DNA of 64,000 nucleotides from Arcticibacter eurypsychrophilus (GTDB taxonomy: Bacteria; Bacteroidota; Bacteroidia; Sphingobacteriales; Sphingobacteriaceae). A program made the translations under genes and the position numbers. Where the stretch lies: assembly GCF_001730525.1 (NCBI RefSeq), contig NZ_MDFN01000014.1, positions 62,001 to 126,000 of the forward strand. The letters run 5' to 3'. This document shows positions 33,373-42,372 of the stretch, in pieces. Below the pieces are notes generated by a model that had not been told where the DNA came from, searched no databases, and saw nothing but the letters and a program-made list of their open reading frames with translations. Each line of letters starts with the position of its first letter. The stretch's first letter is position 1.

Positions 33373-34788
33373 TTATTTAAGGCTGTTATAAAGATCTATG
33401 TATTGGTTTGCTGAACGAGTCCACGAGAAATCCAGTAACATCATTCTTTTACGTAACAAGCGAAGGCCACCTGTGTTTGCATATAATTCAATTGCGCGGT
33501 TAATTGATTCGGTTATGGTATCAGTGTCCAGATCTTCAAAACAAATCCCATAACCTTCAGGCTCTGAAATGTCAATTACTGAGTCTTTTAGTCCTCCTGT
33601 ACTTCTGACTATAGGCATTGTTCCATATTTCAATGCATACAGCTGATTCAGTCCACAAGGTTCAACACGCGAAGGCATCAGCAGAAAATCTGCACCTGCA
33701 TAAATGCGATGCGATAGTGCTTCATCGTATCCTATAAAAACAGCATAATCCTTGTTGTATTTTTCTTTTAATACCATTAATTGTTCTTCAATGACTGGAT
33801 CTCCTGAACCAAGGATAAGGATGTTTACTTTTCCTTTTGACGTGTCTAGAATTTGTTCTATTGCTGCAGAGAGCAGGTCGGCACCTTTTTCATCTACTAA
33901 TCTTCCAATAAAAGCGACTATTGGTTTCGATAAAGTGAAACCGAACTCTTTGCAGAGGACCTTTTTGTTTTCCTGCTTTCCTTTACTTACATTATCCAGG
34001 TTATAGGTTTTTGGTATCAAAGGGTCAGTGCCCGGATTCCATACATCAGTGTCTATTCCATTAAGGATACCTGTACCTTTTCTCTGTTCGGCAATAAACA
34101 AAGCTTCAAGTCCTTTTGAACTGATTTTAAGTTCTTCGAGATAAGTAGGTGATACCGTTGTGAATTTCCAGCTTGCTTTAACAGCTGCAGCTAATGGATT
34201 GATGGCTCCTCCCCAATCGAGTATTCCTCTTGTCCAGGGATCTGTATCGGGTAGATAATCAAACTTATCCCAACCAAACCAGCCTTGATACTGTCCATTA
34301 TGTATGGTCAGGATAGAAGGGATCGTAGAAAGAAATCGATAACGGTATGCGTGAGATAATAGGTAGGGGACAAGACCTGTATGGTTGTCATGGCAATGAA
34401 TTATATCCGGTTTAGTAGTAAAAGTTAATAACCACTCCAGAAAGGCCAGTTGAAAAGCAATAAATTGTTCTGTTTCATCGGGATAAGAATAGATTTCAGA
34501 ACGGTCAAGAAGTCCTGGAATGCGGATCGTATGAAGGAAGAAACCTAGCTTATTGGTGCTTTCTTTCAAAACTTGAAAGGGGAGAAGCCGGTCACCCATT
34601 CTTACTACCGATTCAAACACTATTTCGAAATTATTCTCCCTGGTAAATTTCCTGTCATAATAAGGAGTTACTACAAGTGCCGTAATACCCAGTTCTTGCT
34701 GGTATTTTGGTAATGATCCAACTACATCACCCAATCCACCCACTTTAGCTAAGGGGTAACATTCTGCGCTCAAATGAATTACAACCAT
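33373..34788 (-). CDS. glgA: Glycogen synthase (GT5)
   Basis: The 471-residue GT5 glycosyltransferase carries the ADP-glucose-binding motif K15-VGGLGDVVGSLP, the acceptor region HCHDNHTGLVPYLL, the LNGIDTDVWNPGTDP segment and the C-terminal motif PSRVEPCGLNQLYALKYGTMPIV. It extends alpha-1,4-glucan with ADP-glucose made by GlgC from the gene 7 bp downstream. Length and motifs are normal for bacterial GlgA. Confidence 0.95.
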   Translation of the reverse strand: MVVIHLSAECYPLAKVGGLGDVVGSLPKYQQELGITALVVTPYYDRKFTRENNFEIVFESVVRMGDRLLPFQVLKESTNKLGFFLHTIRIPGLLDRSEIYSYPDETEQFIAFQLAFLEWLLTFTTKPDIIHCHDNHTGLVPYLLSHAYRYRFLSTIPSILTIHNGQYQGWFGWDKFDYLPDTDPWTRGILDWGGAINPLAAAVKASWKFTTVSPTYLEELKISSKGLEALFIAEQRKGTGILNGIDTDVWNPGTDPLIPKTYNLDNVSKGKQENKKVLCKEFGFTLSKPIVAFIGRLVDEKGADLLSAAIEQILDTSKGKVNILILGSGDPVIEEQLMVLKEKYNKDYAVFIGYDEALSHRIYAGADFLLMPSRVEPCGLNQLYALKYGTMPIVRSTGGLKDSVIDISEPEGYGICFEDLDTDTITESINRAIELYANTGGLRLLRKRMMLLDFSWTRSANQYIDLYNSLK

Positions 34789-34950
34789 CGTAAAATAAGG
34801 ATTTAATTATACTATTTAGCTTGAAAATGTAAACCTAACAAACACGGTCATATTCAACAAAATATGGCTTATTTTTACTTATTGAAAAGTTAACGAGTTA
34901 AATGTATTGATTATTTTACGTGTATTTAAACATTTTAATGAATTAAAATT

Positions 34951-37755
34951 TTAATGTGCTTTGAGCCAATTTGTTCCTGAACCCATTTCTACGAGAATAG
35001 GAACAGTGGTTTTAATAGCATTCTTCATCCGGTCTTCAACAATCACTTTAACTTGTTCTAATTCAGGGATAACGACATCAAAAACCAATTCATCATGAAC
35101 CTGCATAGTCATTTTTGACTTTAGTTTTTGTTCCTTAAAATCTTGATGAATATGAATCATGGCGACTTTAATCAGGTCGGCAGCTGATCCCTGAATGGGA
35201 GCATTAATGGCATTTCGTTCGGCAAAGCCACGTACTGTAGCGTTTGCTGAATTGATATCTCTTAAATACCTTCTTCTTCCCATTATAGTTTCCACATAGC
35301 CATTCTCACGTGCAAAGTTCATGGTATCGTTCATATACCGTTTAATGCCTGAATATTGATTAAAATATTCTTCGATAATAGCAGCGGCTTCCTTTCTTGG
35401 AATATTTAAACTTTGTGAGAGGCCGAAAGCAGACTGTCCATAAATAATTCCAAAGTTTACAGCTTTTGCATTGCGGCGCTTGTTTGAATCAACCTCTTCC
35501 AGCGCAATACCATATACTTTGGCAGCAGTAGCGGTATGAATATCTAATCCCTGAGCAAAAGCATCCATCATATTTTCATCCCTGCTAATTTCCGCGATCA
35601 GACGTAATTCAATTTGGGAATAATCTGCAGAAAGCAGGATATGGTTTTCATCCCTTGGGATAAATGCTTTGCGCACTTCTCTACCTCGCTCAGTGCGTAT
35701 TGGAATGTTCTGCAGGTTGGGGTTATTGGAACTTAAGCGCCCGGTTGCGGCAACTGCCTGGTTATAGGAAGTGTGGACGCGTCCTGTTTTGGGGTTGATC
35801 AATAAAGGTAATGAGTCCACATAGGTAGATTTAAGTTTTTGCAATTGCCTGAAATCAAGTATGTCACGTGCGATATCGCTTTTGTTTGATAGTGCACTTA
35901 ACACATCTTCACCGGTTTGGTATTGCCCTGTTTTTGTCTTTTTTGCTTTAGGGTCGAGCTGCAACTTATCAAACAGTACTTCGCCAAGCTGTTTTGGCGA
36001 TGCTATATTAAACCGAACACCAGCTTTATCGTAAATAGTGGTTTCAAGAAGGCGGATATCAGTTTCCAACTGTATAGAATATTCAGCAAGAGCAACTTTA
36101 TCAATCCTTACACCTTCCCTTTCCATGTCGGCAAGGACATAAATTAAAGGTGTTTCTACGTTTCTGAATAAAGCATCGGCATTTGCAATGTGAAGCTTGG
36201 GCTCAAATACTCCTTTTAGTTGTAAAGTAATATCGGCATCTTCAGCTGCATATTCCTTGATGCGCTCAATCTCTACATCACGCATGTTTCCCTGGTTTTT
36301 TCCTTTACTCCCGATCAGTGAGGTAATTTCTACGGGCTTATAACCCAGATAGTTTTCGGACAGGATATCCATGTTATGCCTTGTATCGGGATCTAACAGA
36401 TAATGCGCCAGCATGGTGTCAAATAATTTACCACGCACATTTACACCATACCAGTTCAGTACAAGGATATCGTATTTTAAATTTTGTCCGGTCTTCTCTA
36501 TATTTTCATTCTCAAACAAGGATTTAAACTGAGAAATCAGCGCTGCTGCCAATACCTGATCTTCGGGTACGGGTACATACCAGGCGTCTGCGGTTTTTAT
36601 AGAGAAGGAGAGTCCTACAATTTGGCAATTATTAGCATCAAGACAAGTGGTTTCACTATCGAAACAAAAAGATTTAGTGGAGGATAAAATAGTTATGAGC
36701 TCTGTTATGGTTTCAGGACTGTCAGCCAGATGATAGGTGTGCGGAGTGCTTTCAATGTTTTTCATGACCAAGGTTTCCTGCTCAGGCTCTTCGATAAGCG
36801 TTTTAGGCTCTGGTATTGCTATCGGTTGTCCAAAAAGATCGGTCTGCTGTCCATACCCCAGGATTGGTGGGATTTCTTCATGAAGCAGTTCAGCAAAAAC
36901 GCGGCGTCCGATAGTCCGGAACTCCAGTTCAGCAAATAAGGGTTCAAGCAATTCTCTACTGGGAGATGAAAGGAGTAGGGCATCTTCATCTAGTTCTACG
37001 GGTGCATTCAGTAAAATGGTAGCCAGTTTTTTTGAGACAAGTCCTTGTTCGGCAAATTTCTCTACATTCTCTTTCATTTTGCCTTTCAGCTGATGACTGT
37101 TGGCAATCACTCCTTCAACGGAGCCAAATTGTTTAATCAGTATTTTGGCTGTTTTTTCCCCTATCCCGGGAATCCCTGGTATGTTATCTACTGCATCACC
37201 CCACATGCCTAAGATGTCGATCACCTGCAATACGTTCTCAATTTCCCATTTTGCCAATACTTCTGGGACACCGATAATCTCCATATCGTTGCCCATTCTG
37301 GAGGGTTTATAGACAAATATATTTTCAGATACGAGTTGTGCAAAATCCTTATCAGGAGTCATACAAAAGACAGTATAACCTGCCTTTTCAGCTTTTTTAG
37401 CGAGTGTTCCAATGATGTCATCTGCTTCATATCCGTCAGAAGTGATTACAGGGATTCTAAATCCTTCAATAACCCGGAATACATAAGGTATAGCTGCGGA
37501 TAAGTCTTCAGGCATGGCCTGCCTGTGCGCTTTATAATCAGTAAACTCAATATGTCTTTCAGTTGGAGCTTCCGTATCAAATACAACTGCAATATGTGTA
37601 GGGTTTTCTTTTTTAAGTATCTCCAATAATGTGTTGGTAAATCCCATCACAGCGGATGTGTTTACACCATCGGAAGTAAATCGGGGATTTTTGCTAAGTG
37701 CAAAATGCGCTCTGTAAATAAGAGCCATGCCATCTAAAAGAAATAATTTTTTCAT
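34951..37755 (-). CDS. polA: DNA polymerase I
   Basis: The 934-residue enzyme has all three domains. A 5'-3' exonuclease spans about residues 1-290 (EADDIIGTLAKKAE, WGDAVDNIPGIPGIGEKTA). A 3'-5' exonuclease spans about 340-520, with its metal ligands present in CFDSETT, TGQNLKYDILV and YAAEDADITL. The polymerase domain has SADYSQIELR, RRNAKAVNFGIIYG and MQVHDELVFD. Proofreading therefore looks intact, unlike in some PolA proteins. It fills repair gaps and removes RNA primers. The gene is monocistronic. Confidence 0.97.
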   Translation of the reverse strand: MKKLFLLDGMALIYRAHFALSKNPRFTSDGVNTSAVMGFTNTLLEILKKENPTHIAVVFDTEAPTERHIEFTDYKAHRQAMPEDLSAAIPYVFRVIEGFRIPVITSDGYEADDIIGTLAKKAEKAGYTVFCMTPDKDFAQLVSENIFVYKPSRMGNDMEIIGVPEVLAKWEIENVLQVIDILGMWGDAVDNIPGIPGIGEKTAKILIKQFGSVEGVIANSHQLKGKMKENVEKFAEQGLVSKKLATILLNAPVELDEDALLLSSPSRELLEPLFAELEFRTIGRRVFAELLHEEIPPILGYGQQTDLFGQPIAIPEPKTLIEEPEQETLVMKNIESTPHTYHLADSPETITELITILSSTKSFCFDSETTCLDANNCQIVGLSFSIKTADAWYVPVPEDQVLAAALISQFKSLFENENIEKTGQNLKYDILVLNWYGVNVRGKLFDTMLAHYLLDPDTRHNMDILSENYLGYKPVEITSLIGSKGKNQGNMRDVEIERIKEYAAEDADITLQLKGVFEPKLHIANADALFRNVETPLIYVLADMEREGVRIDKVALAEYSIQLETDIRLLETTIYDKAGVRFNIASPKQLGEVLFDKLQLDPKAKKTKTGQYQTGEDVLSALSNKSDIARDILDFRQLQKLKSTYVDSLPLLINPKTGRVHTSYNQAVAATGRLSSNNPNLQNIPIRTERGREVRKAFIPRDENHILLSADYSQIELRLIAEISRDENMMDAFAQGLDIHTATAAKVYGIALEEVDSNKRRNAKAVNFGIIYGQSAFGLSQSLNIPRKEAAAIIEEYFNQYSGIKRYMNDTMNFARENGYVETIMGRRRYLRDINSANATVRGFAERNAINAPIQGSAADLIKVAMIHIHQDFKEQKLKSKMTMQVHDELVFDVVIPELEQVKVIVEDRMKNAIKTTVPILVEMGSGTNWLKAH

Positions 37756-37836
37756 TTATACTGTATATGTTTTGGAGTTCCCATAAGTGTCAGCAGCCAA
37801 ATCTTATGTCTGGCAATCCGATATAAGCAACTTTTA

Positions 37837-37844
37837 CAAAGGTA
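37837..37844 (-). promoter_or_regulatory. Candidate -7 promoter element (TACCTTTG) for polA
   Basis: TACCTTTG on the minus strand, about 80 bp before the polA ATG at 37755. It lies between tag and polA and would give a leader of about 75 nt. Confidence 0.4.
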
Positions 37845-37874
37845 AAAACTAGGGTAATAGATTGTTATTAAAAT

Positions 37875-38447
37875 TTAACGGAAAGAGCAAGATTCTATAT
37901 GGTCATTTACTATGCCTGTGGCCTGCATGAAAGCATAACAAATAGTTGTTCCAAAGAATTTGAGTCCTCTTTTCTTTAAGTCTTTTGAAATAGCATCAGA
38001 TATTTCGGTACGTGTGGGCACTTCTGAAAGTGCTTTTCGCTTACTCTGTATGATTTGGTTAGCTGGCATAAAGGAATACAAGTAAGCATAAAATGATCCA
38101 TACTCTTGTTGAATCTGGATAAAGAGTTTTGCATTACTTATTGATGAAGTGATTTTTAGCCGGTTACGGATAATACCTTCGTTTTGCATCAGTTTTTCAA
38201 TGTCTGAAGAATCAAATTGGGCAACCTTCTCCACATCAAACTGTGCGAATGCATTCCTGTAATTTTCACGGCGTTTGAGGATGGTGATCCAGCTTAAGCC
38301 AGCTTGAGCAGATTCAAGAATCAAAAATTCGAAAAATATATGGTCATCTGAAACCGCCTTTCCCCATTCTTTATCATGATATTCGATATATAAGGGGTCT
38401 TTACCACACCAGCTGCATCTGATTAAGTTCTCCGAAGTTTCCATCAT
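37875..38447 (-). CDS. tag: DNA-3-methyladenine glycosylase I
   Basis: The 190-residue protein matches Tag, with the structural zinc ligands in their usual spacing: C11 and H24 (RCSWCGKDPLYIEYHDKEWG), and H183 and C187 (NDHIESC). The motif FEFLILESAQAGLSWITIL forms the base pocket. It removes 3-methyladenine from alkylated DNA to start base-excision repair. It overlaps the AhpD-like gene by 4 bases and is part of a run with an ATL protein gene, which suggests a constitutive alkylation-repair group. Confidence 0.95.
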   Translation of the reverse strand: MMETSENLIRCSWCGKDPLYIEYHDKEWGKAVSDDHIFFEFLILESAQAGLSWITILKRRENYRNAFAQFDVEKVAQFDSSDIEKLMQNEGIIRNRLKITSSISNAKLFIQIQQEYGSFYAYLYSFMPANQIIQSKRKALSEVPTRTEISDAISKDLKKRGLKFFGTTICYAFMQATGIVNDHIESCSFR

Positions 38448-38785
38448 GCATTCAGTTCATCCCAATATTCTACTGCACGCCGGTAATGCGGTATTACAAT
38501 TGAACCTCCAACTAGGTTTGCAATCATAAAAACTTCATTCAGTTCGGCAGTACTTAGACCAGCTTCATGACATTTGCCAAGATGGTACTTGATACAATCA
38601 TCACAGCGGAGGACCATTGATGCTACAAGGCCTAACATCTCCTTCGTTTTTACATCTAAGGCGCCTTCAGCATATGATGTTGTATCAAGGGCAAAAAATC
38701 GTTTAATATTTGTATTTGCAGTTTCCATTACCCGGTCATTCATCCGGCTGCGATAGTCATTAAAATCGGTTACTAATTTTCCCAT
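38444..38785 (-). CDS. Carboxymuconolactone decarboxylase / AhpD-like protein
   Basis: The 113-residue protein has the AhpD-type motif E49-X11-C61-X2-C64-X3-H68 (LRCDDCIKYHLGKC). Proteins of this pattern use the redox-active Cys pair as alkylhydroperoxidases or disulfide reductases rather than as true carboxymuconolactone decarboxylases. It is embedded between tag (4-base overlap) and the ATL gene (3 bp gap). That links it to damage defence by context, although its substrate is unknown. Confidence 0.88.
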   Translation of the reverse strand: MGKLVTDFNDYRSRMNDRVMETANTNIKRFFALDTTSYAEGALDVKTKEMLGLVASMVLRCDDCIKYHLGKCHEAGLSTAELNEVFMIANLVGGSIVIPHYRRAVEYWDELNA

Positions 38786-38788
38786 TTA

Positions 38789-39115
38789 TTATTGATTTAA
38801 GGGGTTCCAGAATAATTCATTAAAGTTAACTACCTGATCATTTTTCACTTCGACACCTTCGCTTTTAAGCATTTCTTCCATAAGGCTATTTGTAGCGAAT
38901 GCTTTCTTGCCGGTTAAAAGTCCTTGTCTGTTTACTACCCGATGGGCAGGTACAGGAGGATTAGCTGTTCCAGAGGCATTCATTGCGTAGCCAACCATAC
39001 GGGAGGAGCCTTTTGTTCCAAGACTTTCAGCTATTGCACCATAAGTGGATACTCTACCATAAGGGATTTGCCTGACTACTTCACATACCTTGTCGAAAAA
39101 GCTAATCTGATCCAT
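38789..39115 (-). CDS. Alkyltransferase-like protein (ATL; MGMT fold without catalytic Cys)
   Basis: The 108-residue protein has the MGMT DNA-binding domain (IPYGRVSTYGAIAESLG, then SRMVGYAMNAS). The active-site motif that reads PCHRV in true O6-alkylguanine transferases is P56-A57-H58-R59-V60 here, so the alkyl-accepting Cys is absent. Such ATL proteins bind O6-alkylguanine without repairing it and hand the lesion to nucleotide-excision repair. The start overlaps the trmB stop (TAATG). Its neighbour two genes on, tag, repairs another alkylation lesion. Confidence 0.9.
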   Translation of the reverse strand: MDQISFFDKVCEVVRQIPYGRVSTYGAIAESLGTKGSSRMVGYAMNASGTANPPVPAHRVVNRQGLLTGKKAFATNSLMEEMLKSEGVEVKNDQVVNFNELFWNPLNQ

Positions 39116-39765
39116 TACTTAAAGCTAAAGCTTAAATAATTGATATTTTTATCATTAGCCAGATATTTTTTTTCATAATAGGTCTTAATGGAAAGGACAT
39201 CTGTTACTAAGTCAGAGTGATAAAGATCTTCCGTGCGCTTCAGTAAATTCATGTCGTGTTCACCGATCATCTTTAGCGTAAACTCATGAAAAGCATCGCT
39301 ATCGGTTTTCAAGTGTAAAATCCCTTCAGGAGTAAAGATAATTTTATATTTATTAAGAAAACGAGTGGAAGTAAGCCTTTTTTTCTCCCTGCTTAGCTGT
39401 GGCTGTGGGTCAGGAAAGGTGATCCAAATTTGAGCTATTTCACCTTCATCAAAATAATCCAATATGTTTTCTATCTGAATACGAAGAAAAGCAACGTTGC
39501 TGATATTTTCTTCTATTGCAGTTTTAGCACCTCTCCAAATGCGATTGCCTTTATAGTCTATCCCAATGAAGTTATGGTCGGGAAAGAGTTTTGCCAGGCT
39601 CACGGTATATTCACCTTTACCACATGCAAGTTCTAAAATAAGTGGTTTATCATTTTGAAAATGATCTTTGCTCCAGTTTCCCTTAAACGGTTTCCCTTCA
39701 TCTAATTGCATTACGTTCGCGAACGTTTCTATCTCAGCGAATCGTCTTAATTTATCTTTGCCCAT
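39115..39765 (-). CDS. trmB: tRNA (guanine-N7-)-methyltransferase
   Basis: The 216-residue protein has the SAM-binding LELACGKGEYTVSLAKLFP (about residues 49-67), FIGIDYKGNRIWRGAKTA, and the TrmB signature IWITFPDPQPQLSREKKRLTSTRFL. It makes 7-methylguanosine at position 46 of tRNA variable loops. It is the first gene of the minus-strand run trmB-atl-ahpD-like-tag, joined to the ATL gene by a stop/start overlap. Confidence 0.95.
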   Translation of the reverse strand: MGKDKLRRFAEIETFANVMQLDEGKPFKGNWSKDHFQNDKPLILELACGKGEYTVSLAKLFPDHNFIGIDYKGNRIWRGAKTAIEENISNVAFLRIQIENILDYFDEGEIAQIWITFPDPQPQLSREKKRLTSTRFLNKYKIIFTPEGILHLKTDSDAFHEFTLKMIGEHDMNLLKRTEDLYHSDLVTDVLSIKTYYEKKYLANDKNINYLSFSFK

Positions 39766-39781
39766 TGATTTGAATTCGGTG

Positions 39782-39789
39782 CAAAAATA
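39782..39789 (-). promoter_or_regulatory. Candidate -7 promoter element (TATTTTTG) for the trmB-tag operon
   Basis: TATTTTTG on the minus strand, ending 16 bp before the trmB ATG at 39765, is a full match to TAnnTTTG at normal distance. It would drive the four-gene run. Confidence 0.45.
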
Positions 39790-40063
39790 GAGTTTTATTT
39801 ATTGGGAAGGAATTGCCCAATTGGGGAAACTAATAGTAAAAAATTCCCATATAAAATTAATATTATTAAATTCTACCTGCCTTAGTGTTCCAGACAAAGA
39901 GATTATAAGAAACATTCTCTTATGGAATAAATTTTGCTTAATAGTTTACGAGCGAGACATAATTTAAAAAATATTTCTCTCCAAAAATAATTTGCATTTT
40001 TATTGGATGCAGATTATTGCAGATTGATTAACCTAATATTAATTTATCAACGACAACTAATTC

Positions 40064-40240
40064 ATGAAAATTCTAATTATTTTATTCTTAAGCTCGGCAC
40101 TTTTTGTATTCATCTGTTCATTAGGCCATTTACCTCAGAATAGAGATATTGAAATTTATTTTGATGTGATTGCTTTAATAGGTTTCGTTGGAGTTGGTGT
40201 TTTTGTATCAAAATACATCAAAAAGATGTTTAGTCTATAA
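40064..40240 (+). CDS. Small two-helix membrane protein (58 aa)
   Basis: An ATG at 40064 opens 58 codons ending at TAA (40238-40240). The first hydrophobic segment is ILIILFLSSALFVFICSL, a polar loop GHLPQNRDIEIY follows, then a second helix VIALIGFVGVGVFVS, and a basic tail KYIKKMF. The layout is that of a small inner-membrane protein. It stands alone in a 540-bp gap, with a hairpin terminator just past its stop. No family is recognised. Confidence 0.55.
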   Translation: MKILIILFLSSALFVFICSLGHLPQNRDIEIYFDVIALIGFVGVGVFVSKYIKKMFSL

Positions 40241-40267
40241 AATCCGAAAAATTAAACGCAATAATAT

Positions 40268-40302
40268 TAAAAAAGCATCAGCTATACGTACATGCTTTTT
40301 AA
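40268..40302. terminator. Probable bidirectional terminator between the 58-aa ORF and the holin cluster
   Basis: AAAAAGCAT (ending 40278) pairs with ATGCTTTTT (40292-40300) around a loop of about 13 nt. Both sides are A/T tracts. It lies 28 bp past the small ORF and 7 bp past the stop of the convergent gene. Confidence 0.65.
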
Positions 40303-40308
40303 TATAGC

Positions 40309-40752
40309 CTAATAACTTTCACTGTCGGGAGGTATTCCATAATCACGGGGAGCTGCTTTTTTCTTAGTAGTAGGAATAAACTTTTTAAGTATTCCCTGAA
40401 ATTTATCCACCAGGCCTGTTACTGTATTTGAAGTCACTTGCTTAGCAGCCTTTTGAGACAAGAATGTAATTAACATCTTGGCTACAAATCCAGATTTTTT
40501 AAAAAGAAATCCATTCATTACTAAAGGAATACCTACACGCGCTAAATTTGTAAACAAGTCTTGATTTAACAGCGTTTTTGTAAATGATTGATTGTTGCTG
40601 CTTCCATTTCTAAATAAGCTGGTTATCGTATGAAATATAGCTGAAGGACTATTTATTCTTTCTTTAATAACCTCCTCTTGTTGAAAATTTTTAACCTTAA
40701 GGAGTTGAATCTCCGCCTGTAACTCTGCCAGACTAATAAAGCTCTTTTCCAT
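40309..40752 (-). CDS. Hypothetical protein, last gene of the YtxH/holin-like cluster
   Basis: The 147-residue protein has an N-terminal coiled-coil helix (SLAELQAEIQLLKVKNFQQEEVIKERI), a mid-region with a hydrophobic stretch (IPLVMNGFLFKKSGFVAKMLITFL) and a basic C-terminal tail (KFIPTTKKKAAPRDYG). I recognise no domain. Its start overlaps the stop of the holin-like gene by one base, so it is translated with it. A membrane-associated partner of that protein is the simplest inference. Confidence 0.7.
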   Translation of the reverse strand: MEKSFISLAELQAEIQLLKVKNFQQEEVIKERINSPSAIFHTITSLFRNGSSNNQSFTKTLLNQDLFTNLARVGIPLVMNGFLFKKSGFVAKMLITFLSQKAAKQVTSNTVTGLVDKFQGILKKFIPTTKKKAAPRDYGIPPDSESY

Positions 40753-41111
40753 TATTTCCCCTTTTTGTTAAATATTTTTTTAATCATAAAATCCTGAAGG
40801 AATTTAGTGATGTATTTTTCTTTAGTAGCGTTGGCAATTAAAGCTAGAGCAAGATAAAGGAGTGCAATAATCCCAAAGCCAGCAGCATACGAATTCAATA
40901 ACTCACCTAAAAAAAGTGCAAGTGTCAGAGATGCAAATAGAAAAGTCAATAACATAGCAATTACGATAAAGGCATCTGTTATTAAGCTCGCTATCAAAAC
41001 GGTAAGTTTGTCAATAGCGGTTAGTCTGGTAAGTTCTACTTTAGTAGAGATATATTCTTTTATTAAAGAAACAAAGTCTTCACTTTGTTTCTGATCATGA
41101 GATTCGGGCAT
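40752..41111 (-). CDS. Phage-holin-superfamily-like membrane protein (DUF1469/Holin-X type)
   Basis: The 119-residue protein starts at the ATG at 41111 (MPESHDQKQ). An amphipathic N-terminal helix (VSLIKEYISTKVELTRLTAIDKL) precedes two transmembrane helices (LIASLITDAFIVIAMLLTFLF and AAGFGIIALLYLALALIA). A basic tail follows. This is the pattern of the chromosomal holin-superfamily III (DUF1469) proteins, which are envelope proteins rather than true phage lysis proteins. A TTG upstream at 41132 is less likely. It lies between a YtxH-domain gene and a hypothetical gene. Confidence 0.78.
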   Translation of the reverse strand: MPESHDQKQSEDFVSLIKEYISTKVELTRLTAIDKLTVLIASLITDAFIVIAMLLTFLFASLTLALFLGELLNSYAAGFGIIALLYLALALIANATKEKYITKFLQDFMIKKIFNKKGK

Positions 41112-41150
41112 AAGCGTATAATAAATGAACAAATTCCAATAAGCAAACTC

Positions 41151-41429
41151 CTAAGCGGGCTCTGATTGAGTATTCTTTACTTCATCAATATCGTCCTCTA
41201 ATGATCCCAGTGTGCTTTTTATGTTATCAACTATTTTATCTTTAAGAGAAGCAAGATTATCGATTTCTTCAGCAGCACGATCTTTAATTGTATCACCAAG
41301 ATTTTTTAAAGCATCATTGAACTTGTCACGTGTTTCTGTTCCTTTTTCTGGAGCAAAAAGAATTCCTAGTGCTGCGCCTGCTGCTATTCCTGCTAATAAT
41401 GCTAATAATACTTTTGAATCGTCGTTCAT
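41151..41429 (-). CDS. YtxH-domain membrane protein
   Basis: The 92-residue protein has one N-terminal transmembrane segment rich in Gly and Ala (LLALLAGIAAGAALGILFAP) followed by the YtxH signature EKGTETRDKFNDALKNLG and a long amphipathic helix. YtxH proteins are small stress-linked envelope proteins of unclear function. It is the first gene of the YtxH/holin-like/hypothetical run, which is often found together in Bacteroidota and probably belongs to a general stress response. No clear promoter element was seen. Confidence 0.85.
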   Translation of the reverse strand: MNDDSKVLLALLAGIAAGAALGILFAPEKGTETRDKFNDALKNLGDTIKDRAAEEIDNLASLKDKIVDNIKSTLGSLEDDIDEVKNTQSEPA

Positions 41430-41595
41430 GGCTTCAAAGTTTAAGTTTTGATGGTAATTTAATTAACTTTTATAAATACAATGAAAGCTAATAACTGTTT
41501 TGATTTAATTTTCTAAAGTAAGGTACTATAATACCATTATACTCGATGGGCAAGTTATCAATTAATAGCGAAGAAAGACGATGATTGAAGTTTTT

Positions 41596-42372
41596 TTAAG
41601 GACTAGCCGTCAGCGAGTTTTCAGTGTTTGAACAAATCTCGTTTAGAAAAACGTAATTAAGCACGAGTTCACCATGTTGAGGAATCACTGAAAATGCGCT
41701 CACTCTGCAAGTTTTTATCTCTCCAAGGAGGGTGATAAAATTAATGATCATATTTGCTGTACCTTGTTCTTCCATTACTTCTATTAACTTCTCATAGGAA
41801 TACTGATTCTGAAAAAAAGTATCAAAATTAATAGCATACAGATTGTTTTCCGCTATACCGAGCAAGTTTACTGCTGAATAGTTGGCTCCATACACACGCC
41901 CCGTATTATCCGTTATAAGTATGGATTCTTTAGAGCGTTCAAATAGTGTTCGAAATGTATATTCACTTTGTTTTAACTTGCCTAAGTTTTGCGATTGTTG
42001 CGTTGCATAAGAAATCGCCCGTTCTAAGGCTACAGTCGTTAATTGTTGTTTGATCAGGTAGTTCGCTGCGCCATTTTTTAAAGCTTGTTCATCGATTTTT
42101 TTATTTTCCTGAGAGGTTAGAATGATGACAGGTTCATTGCAATTTGATTTTAAAGCTTCCTTCAATAGTTCAAGACCAGTGTTATTATCCAGATTGTAAT
42201 CGATTAGGTAAAGGTCGTAGAAAGACTTTAACATGGCATTAATAGCCTCTTTGTAATTATTGCACCAGGTCAGCTCATATAGATTTTGGCTGATTCCAAA
42301 AGTTAAATAATCACGTACAAGATTATAATCATCTTCATTGTTATCAATAAACAATATTTTAATGGTTTGCAT
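41596..42372 (-). CDS. Receiver-PAS response regulator without a kinase domain
   Basis: The 258-residue protein has an N-terminal receiver domain (1-120) with D10 and the phospho-acceptor D58 in LYLIDYNLDNNTG. A linking coiled-coil helix (LERAISYATQQSQNLGKLKQSEYTF) and a PAS domain (about 140-240, FERSKESILITDNTGRVYGANYSAVNLLGI) follow. No histidine kinase, GGDEF or DNA-binding domain follows, so it may relay a signal by protein contact. It lies between the YtxH cluster and the NtrC-like regulator on the same strand, with gaps of 166 and 285 bp. Confidence 0.85.
   Translation of the reverse strand: MQTIKILFIDNNEDDYNLVRDYLTFGISQNLYELTWCNNYKEAINAMLKSFYDLYLIDYNLDNNTGLELLKEALKSNCNEPVIILTSQENKKIDEQALKNGAANYLIKQQLTTVALERAISYATQQSQNLGKLKQSEYTFRTLFERSKESILITDNTGRVYGANYSAVNLLGIAENNLYAINFDTFFQNQYSYEKLIEVMEEQGTANMIINFITLLGEIKTCRVSAFSVIPQHGELVLNYVFLNEICSNTENSLTASP

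Noticed and set aside
39990-40030. Sigma-54 promoter before the 58-residue ORF
   Set aside because: GG and GC elements are present but 12 bp apart, not the required 10.
40752-41111. Prophage lysis gene
   Set aside because: The holin-like protein is in a chromosomal YtxH cluster with no endolysin or other phage gene nearby.
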